In this document: piece by piece, positions 1-8,991 of the stretch
Layout: the number at the start of each line of letters is the position of its first letter
Position numbering within the stretch: the first letter of the stretch is position 1
Origin: Sediminibacterium sp.
GTDB taxonomy: Bacteria; Bacteroidota; Bacteroidia; Chitinophagales; Chitinophagaceae
Length of the DNA stretch: 64,000 bases
Assembly (NCBI RefSeq): GCF_019264485.1
Contig: NZ_JAHVAA010000008.1
Span: 89,012-153,011 of the forward strand
Reading direction: 5' to 3'
Program-made: the position numbers and the translations under genes
Notes under the pieces: model-generated
Database searches by the model: none
Seen by the model: only the letters and a program-made list of their open reading frames with translations
What the model was told of the DNA's origin: nothing

Positions 1-169
1 AGATATAATTAGTAATAGTTATGTGTTAGCGGGTTATGAGAGTCAGGAAGACGGAAAGTCCGGGAGTCAGGAGTGCGAATATGAAGGTAATCTTCAGACT
101 GCTGCAACTCAACCCGACCCTCTCCTTCGCAAAAGGGTGTAGTACTCCAACTCACTCACCACTAACTAC

Positions 170-976
170 TCACTTCTTATAATATTCCCTCACCATTACT
201 TCCATCACTTTCTGTAACTCGGTAATACGGGTTGCATCGGCTGGGTGTGTACTGAGAAATTCAGGTGGTTTATTACCGCCACCGGCTTTAGCCATGCGCT
301 GCCAGAAAGGGATTGCTTCTCTTGGGTCATAGCCTGCGAGGGAAGAGAACATAAGACCTAATTTATCCGCTTCCAATTCATTCTTTCTGCTGAAGGGTAA
401 TATCACTCCAACATTACTGCCAATACCATAGGAAGTCATAAACAGGTTCTGCGTTTCTTTTGGCTTATCTGCAATGGCTACCGATAAAGCCACACCTCCC
501 AGTTGTTGCAATAAACCCTGACTCATCCGCTCGTTTCCATGGCGTGCCAAAGCATGCGCTACTTCATGTCCCATTACCACTGCCAGTGCGGCTTCATTTT
601 GAGTGAGCGGAAGCAGACCGGTGTACACTACAATCTTACCGCCGGGCATACACCATGCATTCGGCTCTTTATTATTTACCAGGTTTACTTCCCAGGCAAA
701 GTTTTCAATGTCCTTTGAATACCCTTTTTCGGTATAATACTTCTTAATGGAGGCTATAATACGTTCCCCGGCCCTTTGTACCATGGCTGCATCATTGTTA
801 CCAGCAGGTTTTACAACAGGATTTGTGGAAATAAACTCCTTGTATTCATTAAAAGCCATTGCCTGCACTTCCGAATCGGGCAGAAGGCTTAATTGATTTC
901 TTCCGGTAATGCTGTTCCGGTGACAGGCAGCAAATACTGTACTCAATAACAGTAGGCAAATGATATTCTTTTTCAT
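170..976 (-). CDS. M48 family metallopeptidase (lipoprotein)
   Basis: ORF 170..1105 trimmed to MKKNIICLLLLSTVFAAC lipoprotein signal; HEVAH zinc motif. Confidence 0.88.
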   Translation of the reverse strand: MKKNIICLLLLSTVFAACHRNSITGRNQLSLLPDSEVQAMAFNEYKEFISTNPVVKPAGNNDAAMVQRAGERIIASIKKYYTEKGYSKDIENFAWEVNLVNNKEPNAWCMPGGKIVVYTGLLPLTQNEAALAVVMGHEVAHALARHGNERMSQGLLQQLGGVALSVAIADKPKETQNLFMTSYGIGSNVGVILPFSRKNELEADKLGLMFSSLAGYDPREAIPFWQRMAKAGGGNKPPEFLSTHPADATRITELQKVMEVMVREYYKK

Positions 977-1141
977 AGATGCGTTTTGATACAATTCAAT
1001 AAAAACCGTACCAAAGATAGCATGAGTATGAGGTGAAACAGTACAGACTGATCGATAACTGTGAATGATACAATAAACCGGCTGGATTATACAAAGCACA
1101 AGCACCCCTAACCAGTTAGCGGATGCATAAACTCAATAATC

Positions 1142-1801
1142 TTATTGTTTAAAACGGTCTCTCCTTAATCGTCGCTTATCGCGGTGGCGGAGGATGGGCA
1201 CTTTGCTTTCTGTGCCTTTGAGAATACGGGAGATATTTTTCTGGTGTGTAAGTACCACCATCAATGCTACCAGTACAGCGAAAATGCGGTATAAGGTTTC
1301 TTCTTCTTTGAAGATGAAGAGGATAAATACCATAAATGATATACCTGCAAGGATTGAACTCAGCGATACAAAACGGGTAAGGTATAATACGATCAGGAAA
1401 ACACCAATACAGCAAAGCGCTACCATCGGCTGGATGGCAACGGCCATACCAAGTAATGTAGCAACACCTTTACCCCCACGGAAATTAGCCCAGATGGGGA
1501 AAATATGCCCAAGCACTGCCGACAAACCCAAACCAATCATCAGGTTGGTTCTATCCCATTCGTTCGAAAGATAATAAGGAAGGAAAATATAGAGTGAAGT
1601 AGCGAGTACGCCTTTGATTACATCAACCAGCATTACAAAACTGCCCCATTTAGAACCCAGCACACGGAATGTATTCGTAGCTCCGGCGTTACCACTTCCG
1701 TAATCGCGTATGTCTATACCAAAGAAAGATTTGCTAACCCAGACAGCGGTTGGGACCGATCCAATCATGTATGCCAATACAATGAGCAATAATTCGTTCA
1801 T
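1142..1801 (-). CDS. plsY: glycerol-3-phosphate acyltransferase PlsY
   Basis: GSVPTAVWVSK, GSGNAGATNTFR, GGKGVAT motifs and multiple TM helices. Confidence 0.93.
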   Translation of the reverse strand: MNELLLIVLAYMIGSVPTAVWVSKSFFGIDIRDYGSGNAGATNTFRVLGSKWGSFVMLVDVIKGVLATSLYIFLPYYLSNEWDRTNLMIGLGLSAVLGHIFPIWANFRGGKGVATLLGMAVAIQPMVALCCIGVFLIVLYLTRFVSLSSILAGISFMVFILFIFKEEETLYRIFAVLVALMVVLTHQKNISRILKGTESKVPILRHRDKRRLRRDRFKQ

Positions 1802-1827
1802 CGGGGGGTGGTTGAAGTTTGGAGGTA

Positions 1828-1835
1828 CAAATATA
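1828..1835 (-). promoter_or_regulatory. Bacteroidota -7 box (TATATTTG) for plsY
   Basis: CAAATATA on + strand, 27 nt upstream of start. Confidence 0.5.
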
Positions 1836-1881
1836 CCTAAAATGAAGATAATAATAAATTAACACACCCCGATGGGGAAAA

Positions 1882-2694
1882 TTACCCCTTGAACCACATA
1901 GCTATCCACGCCCCCCTTTGTACTGTTTTAATATGTTGCCAACCCAATGGTTTACAGGCGCTTAATAGGTCGGTTTCATCCTCCAAAAGCAAGCCACTCA
2001 GTATAATTTCACCTCCGGCAACAAGGGCTTTAGCCAGGTGATCCAGGTTATCGAGAATGATATTTTTATTAATATTCGCAATTACTATCTGGTATGGTTT
2101 ATTTGTTTTAGCAGTATCATCTTTTTGGATATCAATGAATTGGCATTTGTTAATTAAAGTGTTTTCTGAAGCATTTTCCACACACCAGTCATCATAATCA
2201 ACCGCCAGAATTTCGGTTGCACCCAGTTTTTCGGCCAATATAGCCAGAATACCGGTACCTGTACCAAAGTCGAATACCGATTTATCCTGAAAATCAATCT
2301 CTTTCATCAACTGCATCACTGAAAAAGTGGTTGCATGGTGCCCGGTACCAAAACTCATCTTGGGGGTAATAACTATTTCATGTGCTACCCCTTTCAGCGG
2401 GGCATGAAATCCGGCCCTGATACCCACAAAATCATCTACCAGTACCGGCTCAAAATTGGATTCCCATACAGCGTTCCAATTTTCTTTTTTAATTACTGAT
2501 TTTGAATAAGTTAGGCTATATAATTTAATTATTTGCTCCAACTCTGTTTCATCCAACGACTCCTCTCCAATATAAGCTTTCAGTGCATTTTCTGATTCTT
2601 CAAAGCCTTCAAAACCAATTTCGGCTAATTGAGCAACCAGGATATCACGGGTCGATTCTTCTGTTACGGGGATGGTTATTTGGTAGTGATTCAT
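1882..2694 (-). CDS. prmA: ribosomal protein L11 methyltransferase
   Basis: PKMSFGTGHHATT and DFGTGTGILAILAEKLGA SAM motifs; start trimmed to MNHYQITIPV. Confidence 0.9.
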   Translation of the reverse strand: MNHYQITIPVTEESTRDILVAQLAEIGFEGFEESENALKAYIGEESLDETELEQIIKLYSLTYSKSVIKKENWNAVWESNFEPVLVDDFVGIRAGFHAPLKGVAHEIVITPKMSFGTGHHATTFSVMQLMKEIDFQDKSVFDFGTGTGILAILAEKLGATEILAVDYDDWCVENASENTLINKCQFIDIQKDDTAKTNKPYQIVIANINKNIILDNLDHLAKALVAGGEIILSGLLLEDETDLLSACKPLGWQHIKTVQRGAWIAMWFKG

Positions 2695-2744
2695 TGAAAT
2701 TTGAAAATTTGGAAATTTGGAAATTAAACCCTGCAGAATATTAA

Positions 2745-2777
2745 AATGGGACCTCCTGTTTTGCAGGAAGTCCCATT
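2745..2777 (-). terminator. terminator-like hairpin between pnp and prmA
   Basis: AATGGGACCTCCTG-ttttg-CAGGAAGTCCCATT, 14-bp stem with one wobble/mismatch. Confidence 0.6.
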
Positions 2778-2814
2778 TCAATATTCATTATTCAATATTC
2801 GATATTGAAAATTA

Positions 2815-4968
2815 CTATGCTTCTCCTCCTTCCTCACGGGGTCTTGCTCCTTCGGGTCTTGGCATCAGCACTTTACGGCTCAGTTTGAATTTGCCTGTTT
2901 TAGGGTCAAGTCCAACCAGCTTCACTTTTACCATATCGCCTTCATTGAACAGTCCTTCCATGCTTTCGAGGCGTTTCCAGCTGATTTCGCTAATGTGCAA
3001 CAATCCTTGTTTACCGGGCATAAACTCTACAAAAGCACCAAATTCCTTAATCCCTTTTACAGGACCTTCATATACTTCTCCGATAGAGGGTACGGCTGTA
3101 ATACCTTTCACCCATGCAACGGCCTTATCAACAGAAGCTTTATCGGCAGAGAAAATACTCACTTCGCCGGTATTGCCTACTTCTTCGATATTGATAGTAG
3201 TTCCTGTTTCGCGCTGAATTTCCTGGATCACTTTACCACCTGGCCCGATTACCGCACCGATAAATTCTTTATCGATGATCAGTTTTATCATACGTGGTGC
3301 ATGTGGTTTCACGTCATCGCGGTGTGCAGGAATACACTCATACATGGCATCAAGAATATGTAAACGACCCTTACGAGCCTGTTCCAGCGCTTCGCGCATT
3401 ACATCCATGCTCAGACCATCTACTTTAATATCCATCTGTACACCACAGATACCATCGCGGGTACCGGTTACTTTAAAGTCCATATCACCCAGATGATCTT
3501 CATCACCCAGGATATCTGTCAGGATTGCGTATTTACCATCTTCGCGGGTAATCAGACCCATTGCCACACCACTTACGTGTTTAGGCACAGGTACACCTGC
3601 ATCCATCAGTGCCAGTGAACCGGCACAAACGGTAGCCATTGATGAGGAACCATTACTTTCCAGGATATCACTCACTACACGAACAGTGTAGGCATAATTA
3701 CTGCTGTCGGGCATCATCTGTTTCAGTGAACGCATGGCAAGGTTACCATGTCCCACTTCACGACGGCTCTGACCACGCATCATTTTCACTTCACCGGTAC
3801 TGAATGGAGGGAAATTATAATGGAGATAGAATTTAGAATCTACAGATTTGGCGGCGCTTTCTACCAGCAGGTCATCCAGTTTGGTACCGAATGTAACGGT
3901 AGTGAGCGATTGTGTTTCACCGCGTGTAAACAAAGCTGAACCGTGCGGTGTTGGTAATGGATCTACTTCCATGGCCAATGGACGTACTTCATCGAGCTTA
4001 CGGCCATCGAGACGGAAACGGTCGTCGATGATCATGCTGCGAACCACTTCCCATTTCAGGTCTTCGTAGTATTTCTTTGCGAGTTTTTTATCCAGATCGG
4101 TAATGTCTTCGCCCAGGCTGGCAATCAATTCATCTTTCAATGCACTGTAGGCATCACTGCGCTCATGTTTGGCTGATCCTTTGCGTGAGATTTCATATAC
4201 ACGGTCTTTGGCAAAAGCATACACTTTTGCTTTCAGTTCTTCATTCTGCTCAGGCTTTTTGTAATCGCGCATGGTGGTTACACCTTTCTTGGCTCTCAGT
4301 TCTGCCTGTGCTTTAATCTGAATACGGATGGCATCATGTGCCAGTTCCAGTACTTTAACCAGATCAGCTTCTGAACATTCTTTTGCTTCACCTTCCACCA
4401 TCATGAGGTTTTTCTCAGTAGCGGCTACGATGAATTCAATTTCAGAAGCAGCCATTTGGCTACGGGTAGGGTTGATGATATATTCACCATTGATACGGCC
4501 TATTCTTACTTCACTGATGATTTCTTTGATAGGAATATCAGATACTGCCAATGCAGCAGAAGCGGCTAAGCAAGCCAATGAATCGGGCATAACTTCGGCA
4601 TCGCTCGATACCAGGCTCACGAGCACCTGTACATCACATAAATAATCTTCGGGGAATAATGGACGCAATGCACGGTCGATCAAACGGCTGGTAAGAATTT
4701 CATAGTCGTTCAAACGTGCTTCACGCTTAAAAAATGAACCGGGAATACGACCTGCCGCAGCAAATTTTTCCTGGTAATCAACACTTAAAGGGAAGAAATC
4801 CTGCCCTTCTCTGGGATCTTTATTGGCAACAACGGTGGCTAAGAGCACACAATTGCCCTGGCGTACGGTAACAGCACCATCTGCCTGACGGGCCAGTTTA
4901 CCGGTTTCGATGGTAACAATACGGTTGCCACCGAGATCAAAACTGACACTGATTGGTTGTGATAACAT
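2815..4968 (-). CDS. pnp: polyribonucleotide nucleotidyltransferase (PNPase)
   Basis: 717 aa with RNase PH domains, KH (GPGGKVIQEI) and S1 domains; downstream of rpsO. Confidence 0.97.
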   Translation of the reverse strand: MLSQPISVSFDLGGNRIVTIETGKLARQADGAVTVRQGNCVLLATVVANKDPREGQDFFPLSVDYQEKFAAAGRIPGSFFKREARLNDYEILTSRLIDRALRPLFPEDYLCDVQVLVSLVSSDAEVMPDSLACLAASAALAVSDIPIKEIISEVRIGRINGEYIINPTRSQMAASEIEFIVAATEKNLMMVEGEAKECSEADLVKVLELAHDAIRIQIKAQAELRAKKGVTTMRDYKKPEQNEELKAKVYAFAKDRVYEISRKGSAKHERSDAYSALKDELIASLGEDITDLDKKLAKKYYEDLKWEVVRSMIIDDRFRLDGRKLDEVRPLAMEVDPLPTPHGSALFTRGETQSLTTVTFGTKLDDLLVESAAKSVDSKFYLHYNFPPFSTGEVKMMRGQSRREVGHGNLAMRSLKQMMPDSSNYAYTVRVVSDILESNGSSSMATVCAGSLALMDAGVPVPKHVSGVAMGLITREDGKYAILTDILGDEDHLGDMDFKVTGTRDGICGVQMDIKVDGLSMDVMREALEQARKGRLHILDAMYECIPAHRDDVKPHAPRMIKLIIDKEFIGAVIGPGGKVIQEIQRETGTTINIEEVGNTGEVSIFSADKASVDKAVAWVKGITAVPSIGEVYEGPVKGIKEFGAFVEFMPGKQGLLHISEISWKRLESMEGLFNEGDMVKVKLVGLDPKTGKFKLSRKVLMPRPEGARPREEGGEA

Positions 4969-5068
4969 AATTAATTTTTGTAGTAGGGACCATCCTGCAC
5001 AGGCGGGAAAACGTGCAGAATACCCTGGTTAGGGAAATGAGCTGAAACAGGTACTGATACAAATAACT

Positions 5069-5101
5069 ATTCCCAACCGTTCAAAAGTACCAGTTGGGAA
5101 T
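5069..5101 (-). terminator. terminator-like hairpin downstream of rpsO
   Basis: ATTCCCAAC ... GTTGGGAAT, 9-bp perfect stem. Confidence 0.5.
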
Positions 5102-5124
5102 AGCATGTATCATAGACTGAAAAA

Positions 5125-5397
5125 TTATTTTCTCAGACCCAGTTTCTCGATCAGTGCACGATAGCCCTGCAGGTTTGTTTTCTGCATGTAAGTGAGCAAA
5201 CGCTTACGCTGGCCTACCATCTGCATCAAACCACGGTGTGTGGAATAATCTTTTTTATTGGCTTGTAAGTGCTGTGAAATGTGGGCAATACGCTCAGTCA
5301 GTATAGCAACCTGAGCTTCGATTGAACCCGTGTTAGTGGCTTTACCACCAAATTCAGCAAAAATGCTGGCTTTTTTTTCTGTTGTTAAATGCGACAT
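5125..5397 (-). CDS. rpsO: 30S ribosomal protein S15
   Basis: 90 aa, S15 signature; precedes pnp. Confidence 0.97.
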   Translation of the reverse strand: MSHLTTEKKASIFAEFGGKATNTGSIEAQVAILTERIAHISQHLQANKKDYSTHRGLMQMVGQRKRLLTYMQKTNLQGYRALIEKLGLRK

Positions 5398-5450
5398 CTG
5401 AAAATGTTTAATAGACTCCGGAATGTTTTCCTCTTATTTTTTATCGGCTG

Positions 5451-5458
5451 CAAAGGTA
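5451..5458 (-). promoter_or_regulatory. -7 box (TACCTTTG) for rpsO
   Basis: CAAAGGTA on + strand. Confidence 0.5.
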
Positions 5459-5669
5459 GGATATATCAGGCAAAATTGATAATTTTAAAGCCTGAATTTT
5501 ACCCCCTCTATTTGTTACTGGTATAAATAGCCCGTTTGTTTATGCCAATCCATACCAATTCTTTGCTTTGCCAGCCTGCCTTTCGTCGGAATAAGAAAGC
5601 AATTTATTGATTTCCAACAGAATAGCATTTATTTTGTATTTATCAGACAATACCCGCAACACCTGAATC

Positions 5670-6575
5670 ATGATGTTTGGCGTAACCATATTAGGGAATA
5701 ATTCTGCCCTTCCGGCCTACGACAGGCATCCGACTGCCCAGGCTATTACCCTGAATGAACAGGTTTTTCTGATCGATTGTGGTGAAGGTACCCAGATGCA
5801 ACTGGCCCGTTATAAGGTTAAAAGAGGACGTATCAACCATATTTTTATCTCTCACCTGCATGGCGATCATTATTTTGGTTTGATAGGACTCCTCACCAGC
5901 ATGGGATTATTGGGCAGGGAGCAGGACCTGCACCTCTATGGCCCCCCGGCTTTAGAGCAAATCATTAACCTGCAACTGGAAGTAGCATCTACCACCCTTC
6001 CTTTCACCATTCATTTTCATGGAATTGAGAAAGAGGGCATGATAGTGGATCATCCTAAATTTTCAGTTGAATGTTTTAGTACCCGCCACCGTATTCCCTG
6101 TTTTGGTTTTATCATCAGAGAAAAAAAGAAACCAAGAAAAATAAACCGCGATGCGGCTATAGCAGCCAATATTCCCTCCGTTTATTATGAGCGTTTAAAA
6201 AATGGCGACGATTATGAAACGCGCGAAGGGAAGCTCATCAAAAACGAAACGGTTACCTATCCGAATATTCCAGGCCGCAGTTATGCTTTCAGCGCAGATA
6301 CTATTTATGACCCATCTATCGCTGAAAAAACAAAAGGTGTAAACATGCTTTATCATGAAGCCACTTATCTGAAAGATCTTGAAGAACGTGCCGCCGCCCG
6401 CTATCATTCCACCACCATACAGGCAGCATCAATTGCCAAACAGGCAGGTGTTCAACAATTACTCATCGGCCACTTCAGCAGTAAATATGAAACATTAGAC
6501 GATTTCCTTACCGAAGCACAATCTGTTTTCCCTAACACACAACTTGCGATTGAGGGGACAACCTATTTAATTTGA
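5670..6575 (+). CDS. rnz: ribonuclease Z
   Basis: metallo-beta-lactamase HLHGDHYFGL motif; C-terminal GHFSSKY. Confidence 0.94.
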   Translation: MMFGVTILGNNSALPAYDRHPTAQAITLNEQVFLIDCGEGTQMQLARYKVKRGRINHIFISHLHGDHYFGLIGLLTSMGLLGREQDLHLYGPPALEQIINLQLEVASTTLPFTIHFHGIEKEGMIVDHPKFSVECFSTRHRIPCFGFIIREKKKPRKINRDAAIAANIPSVYYERLKNGDDYETREGKLIKNETVTYPNIPGRSYAFSADTIYDPSIAEKTKGVNMLYHEATYLKDLEERAAARYHSTTIQAASIAKQAGVQQLLIGHFSSKYETLDDFLTEAQSVFPNTQLAIEGTTYLI

Positions 6576-6738
6576 GAATTTGAGAATTTGGAAATTTGTC
6601 CGAAGGACTCATAAGAAGAAATGAAGAGGCTTTATTAATAGAGTTCAATACCATCCTAGAACTCTTTCATTTCCTCTTATGAGTCCTTCGGACAAATTAG
6701 CACATTTCCAAATTTCCAAATTCTCAAATTTTCGAATT
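6569..6738. repeat. long inverted repeat (family B) between convergent rnz and esterase
   Basis: left AATTTGAGAATTTGGAAATTTGTCCGAAGGACTCATAAGAAGAAATGAAGAG; right is near-reverse-complement CTCTTTCATTTCCTCTTATGAGTCCTTCGGACAAATT... Confidence 0.88.
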
Positions 6739-7863
6739 ACTACTCATCCACTTATAAAAGTCTTTAAACTCCTGTTTCCAGTAAGTTTCATTGTGCTGGC
6801 CGAGGGGGTTGATGACGGTGCGGATGATGAAACGTTGTTTCTTTTGTAAGATATCACTCATCTTCTGCAGATTCGGTACGGCATTGGTTGCTTCCTTACT
6901 TCCTGAATAGAGATAAAATGCCGGCATGGATGCAGTAGAAAAATTTTCTGCCATTTGATAGATATCATTACTTAGTTGCAGTGACGGAGAGAATACCCCC
7001 GCACCACCAAATACTTCGGGATACTGCAATACCGTATACAGACTGATGAGTCCACCCATACTACTTCCTAATACATAATTATTTTCGGCTGACTTATATG
7101 TACGGTATTTACTATCGATATAGGGTTTGAGTGTTTTAGCCAGAAACTCAGCATAAGCTTTCCCCTCTCCTTTTCCATATTGCGGATGATCCCATGGATT
7201 GTATTCGTTGATTCGTTTTTCGCCAGCATGCTCAATGGCTACCACGATACATTCTTTTTTGAGTTGCTGTTGCAAAGTATCCAGACATTCATCTACTCCC
7301 CATTCGCCGGCAAATGCAGTCTGGTCGTTGAAAAGGTTTTGTGCATCCTGCATATATAGTACTGGATAGTTTTTGGCAGCTGTTGAATAACCTTTGGGCA
7401 GGTATATCCAGATTTTTCTTTTACGGTTCAATTGTGGCATATTGAAAGCCGTATCAAGTACGCGTACTTGCGGACTTGCACTATAGCGTTTGGGTTTATC
7501 GGGATATTCATCTTTCCAGCCGGGTATATCGAATTCAAGACTGATATCATTGTTTACTTCCAGTACACGGTCTGAGATATCGCGGCCATCTGAAAGCGTT
7601 TCAACTTTATCAAAACCACCACGGGTAAATTTGAAAGCATAAGTGCCCGGTGCCATATTCTTCAGCACAATACTTTTTCTGGAGCCTCCAAAGGGCTTGA
7701 GTTTATAATTTTCATCTTTGGGGTTCCAGTTATTGAAATTACCTGCCACATAAATATCATCATTGGCTTTGGTAGCAACGGTGTTTACAATAAGGCGAAC
7801 AGAAAATTGGGCATGCAGCTGTATGGCAACAAAAAAAGAAATGGTAGTGATAAATCGTTTCAT
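6724..7863 (-). CDS. alpha/beta hydrolase-fold esterase with N-terminal glycogen-binding-like domain
   Basis: signal peptide; VAGNFNNWNPKDENYKL region; GSSMGGLISLY nucleophile elbow. Confidence 0.82.
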   Translation of the reverse strand: MKRFITTISFFVAIQLHAQFSVRLIVNTVATKANDDIYVAGNFNNWNPKDENYKLKPFGGSRKSIVLKNMAPGTYAFKFTRGGFDKVETLSDGRDISDRVLEVNNDISLEFDIPGWKDEYPDKPKRYSASPQVRVLDTAFNMPQLNRKRKIWIYLPKGYSTAAKNYPVLYMQDAQNLFNDQTAFAGEWGVDECLDTLQQQLKKECIVVAIEHAGEKRINEYNPWDHPQYGKGEGKAYAEFLAKTLKPYIDSKYRTYKSAENNYVLGSSMGGLISLYTVLQYPEVFGGAGVFSPSLQLSNDIYQMAENFSTASMPAFYLYSGSKEATNAVPNLQKMSDILQKKQRFIIRTVINPLGQHNETYWKQEFKDFYKWMSSNSKI

Positions 7864-7921
7864 ACAATTAAAGTACGAAACATGCATGTTTCTGTTGCTT
7901 TTAAATGGTTAAAATCTTTTA

Positions 7922-8039
7922 TTCTCCGGACTAAAGTCCGGAGCTGGGTTAAAAGTTTAATCGGATTATAACCTTCTCGTATTTCATAGCAGCGAATAAT
8001 CAAAAAAGCAATTCTATAAACCCTGCTCCGGACTTTAGT
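7922..8039. repeat. MITE-like unit 1 (family D), right end truncated
   Basis: TTCTCCGGACTAAAGTCCGGAGCTGGGTT ... AACCCTGCTCCGGACTTTAGT. Confidence 0.82.
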
Positions 8040-8051
8040 TAACTGCTTTTG

Positions 8052-8176
8052 TTCTCCGGACTAAAGTCCGGAGCTGGGTTAAAAGTTTTACTGGTTATAA
8101 TCTTCTCGTATTTCATAGCAGCCGATAATCAAAAAAACAATCCTATAAACCCTGCTCCGGACTTTAGTCCGGAGAA
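8052..8176. repeat. MITE-like unit 2 (family D), intact 29-bp TIRs
   Basis: left TIR 8052-8080 and right TIR 8148-8176 match 28/29 as inverted repeats; interior near-identical to unit 1. Confidence 0.85.
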
Positions 8177-8179
8177 AAC

Positions 8180-8226
8180 AAAAAAAGCCACAGATTCACA
8201 GATTGCTCATCTGTTAATCTGTGGCT
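8180..8226 (-). terminator. intrinsic terminator downstream of lolA
   Basis: AGCCACAGATTCACAGAT / ATCTGTTAATCTGTGGCT (one mismatch), poly-A on + strand (poly-U on minus transcript). Confidence 0.8.
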
Positions 8227-8244
8227 TACTAAAAATTATTTCAA

Positions 8245-8883
8245 TTAATCCAGTATCTCTACATCTTTCGGATACTTCGCCGGGTTGAAGGCGAAGAGAT
8301 TATCGGCGAGGTTTTTATTAGGCACCATATTACTGAAACTTACCTGTACAGTATTGTTTCCTTTGTCAAGAATCACTGCGCGAACAATCATATTTTTTGC
8401 TTTGTCTACAAAGATGTTCACTTTAGAAAAGTTCTTTCTTGTATCAATAGGTTTCATTTCAATCTCATGCAGGTTTCCTTTTGTACCAACTAAGCGATAA
8501 ATAAAATCCTTATCGTAAGAGCCGGAAAGAATTTTTTGCGGTGTGAGTGTCTGCCCGCTTTCCTCTACTGCTGATACGGTGATGGTTTTACTGCCATCGT
8601 AATTATAGGTTTTAGCACCATCGCACAGTATTTCAGTTTTACCTTCTTTCAACACGTATTTCTGTCCCTTGGTAACAATGGTTCCTGTTTTGGTGCCATT
8701 ATTAACACCTCTGCTTGTAAGAGATTTGATGCTGAAACTTGCAGAAATGGTTTTATAAGCTTTAACGGTATTACTAACAGCATCCAGAATTTTTTTGGCC
8801 TTTGGATCATTCTGCGCTTGAACATTTAACACCATAGCAACCATCACCAGTACCAATGCGTATAATTTCTTCATTCTTTTCAT
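8245..8883 (-). CDS. lolA: LolA-like outer membrane lipoprotein carrier protein
   Basis: signal peptide plus LolA-like fold sequence (KTISASFSIKSLT..., DNLFAFNPAKYP). Confidence 0.78.
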   Translation of the reverse strand: MKRMKKLYALVLVMVAMVLNVQAQNDPKAKKILDAVSNTVKAYKTISASFSIKSLTSRGVNNGTKTGTIVTKGQKYVLKEGKTEILCDGAKTYNYDGSKTITVSAVEESGQTLTPQKILSGSYDKDFIYRLVGTKGNLHEIEMKPIDTRKNFSKVNIFVDKAKNMIVRAVILDKGNNTVQVSFSNMVPNKNLADNLFAFNPAKYPKDVEILD

Positions 8884-8892
8884 TTGAGGGCG

Positions 8893-8900
8893 CAAATATA
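8893..8900 (-). promoter_or_regulatory. -7 box (TATATTTG) for lolA
   Basis: CAAATATA on + strand directly upstream of start. Confidence 0.5.
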
Positions 8901-8991
8901 AGTTTTACTGTTTTGTATGACAGTTTGTATGCGCATTAGTTTAGAAGAACGGGCTCAGATAATGTTATAAATCGGTGAAAATGAGGCCGGG

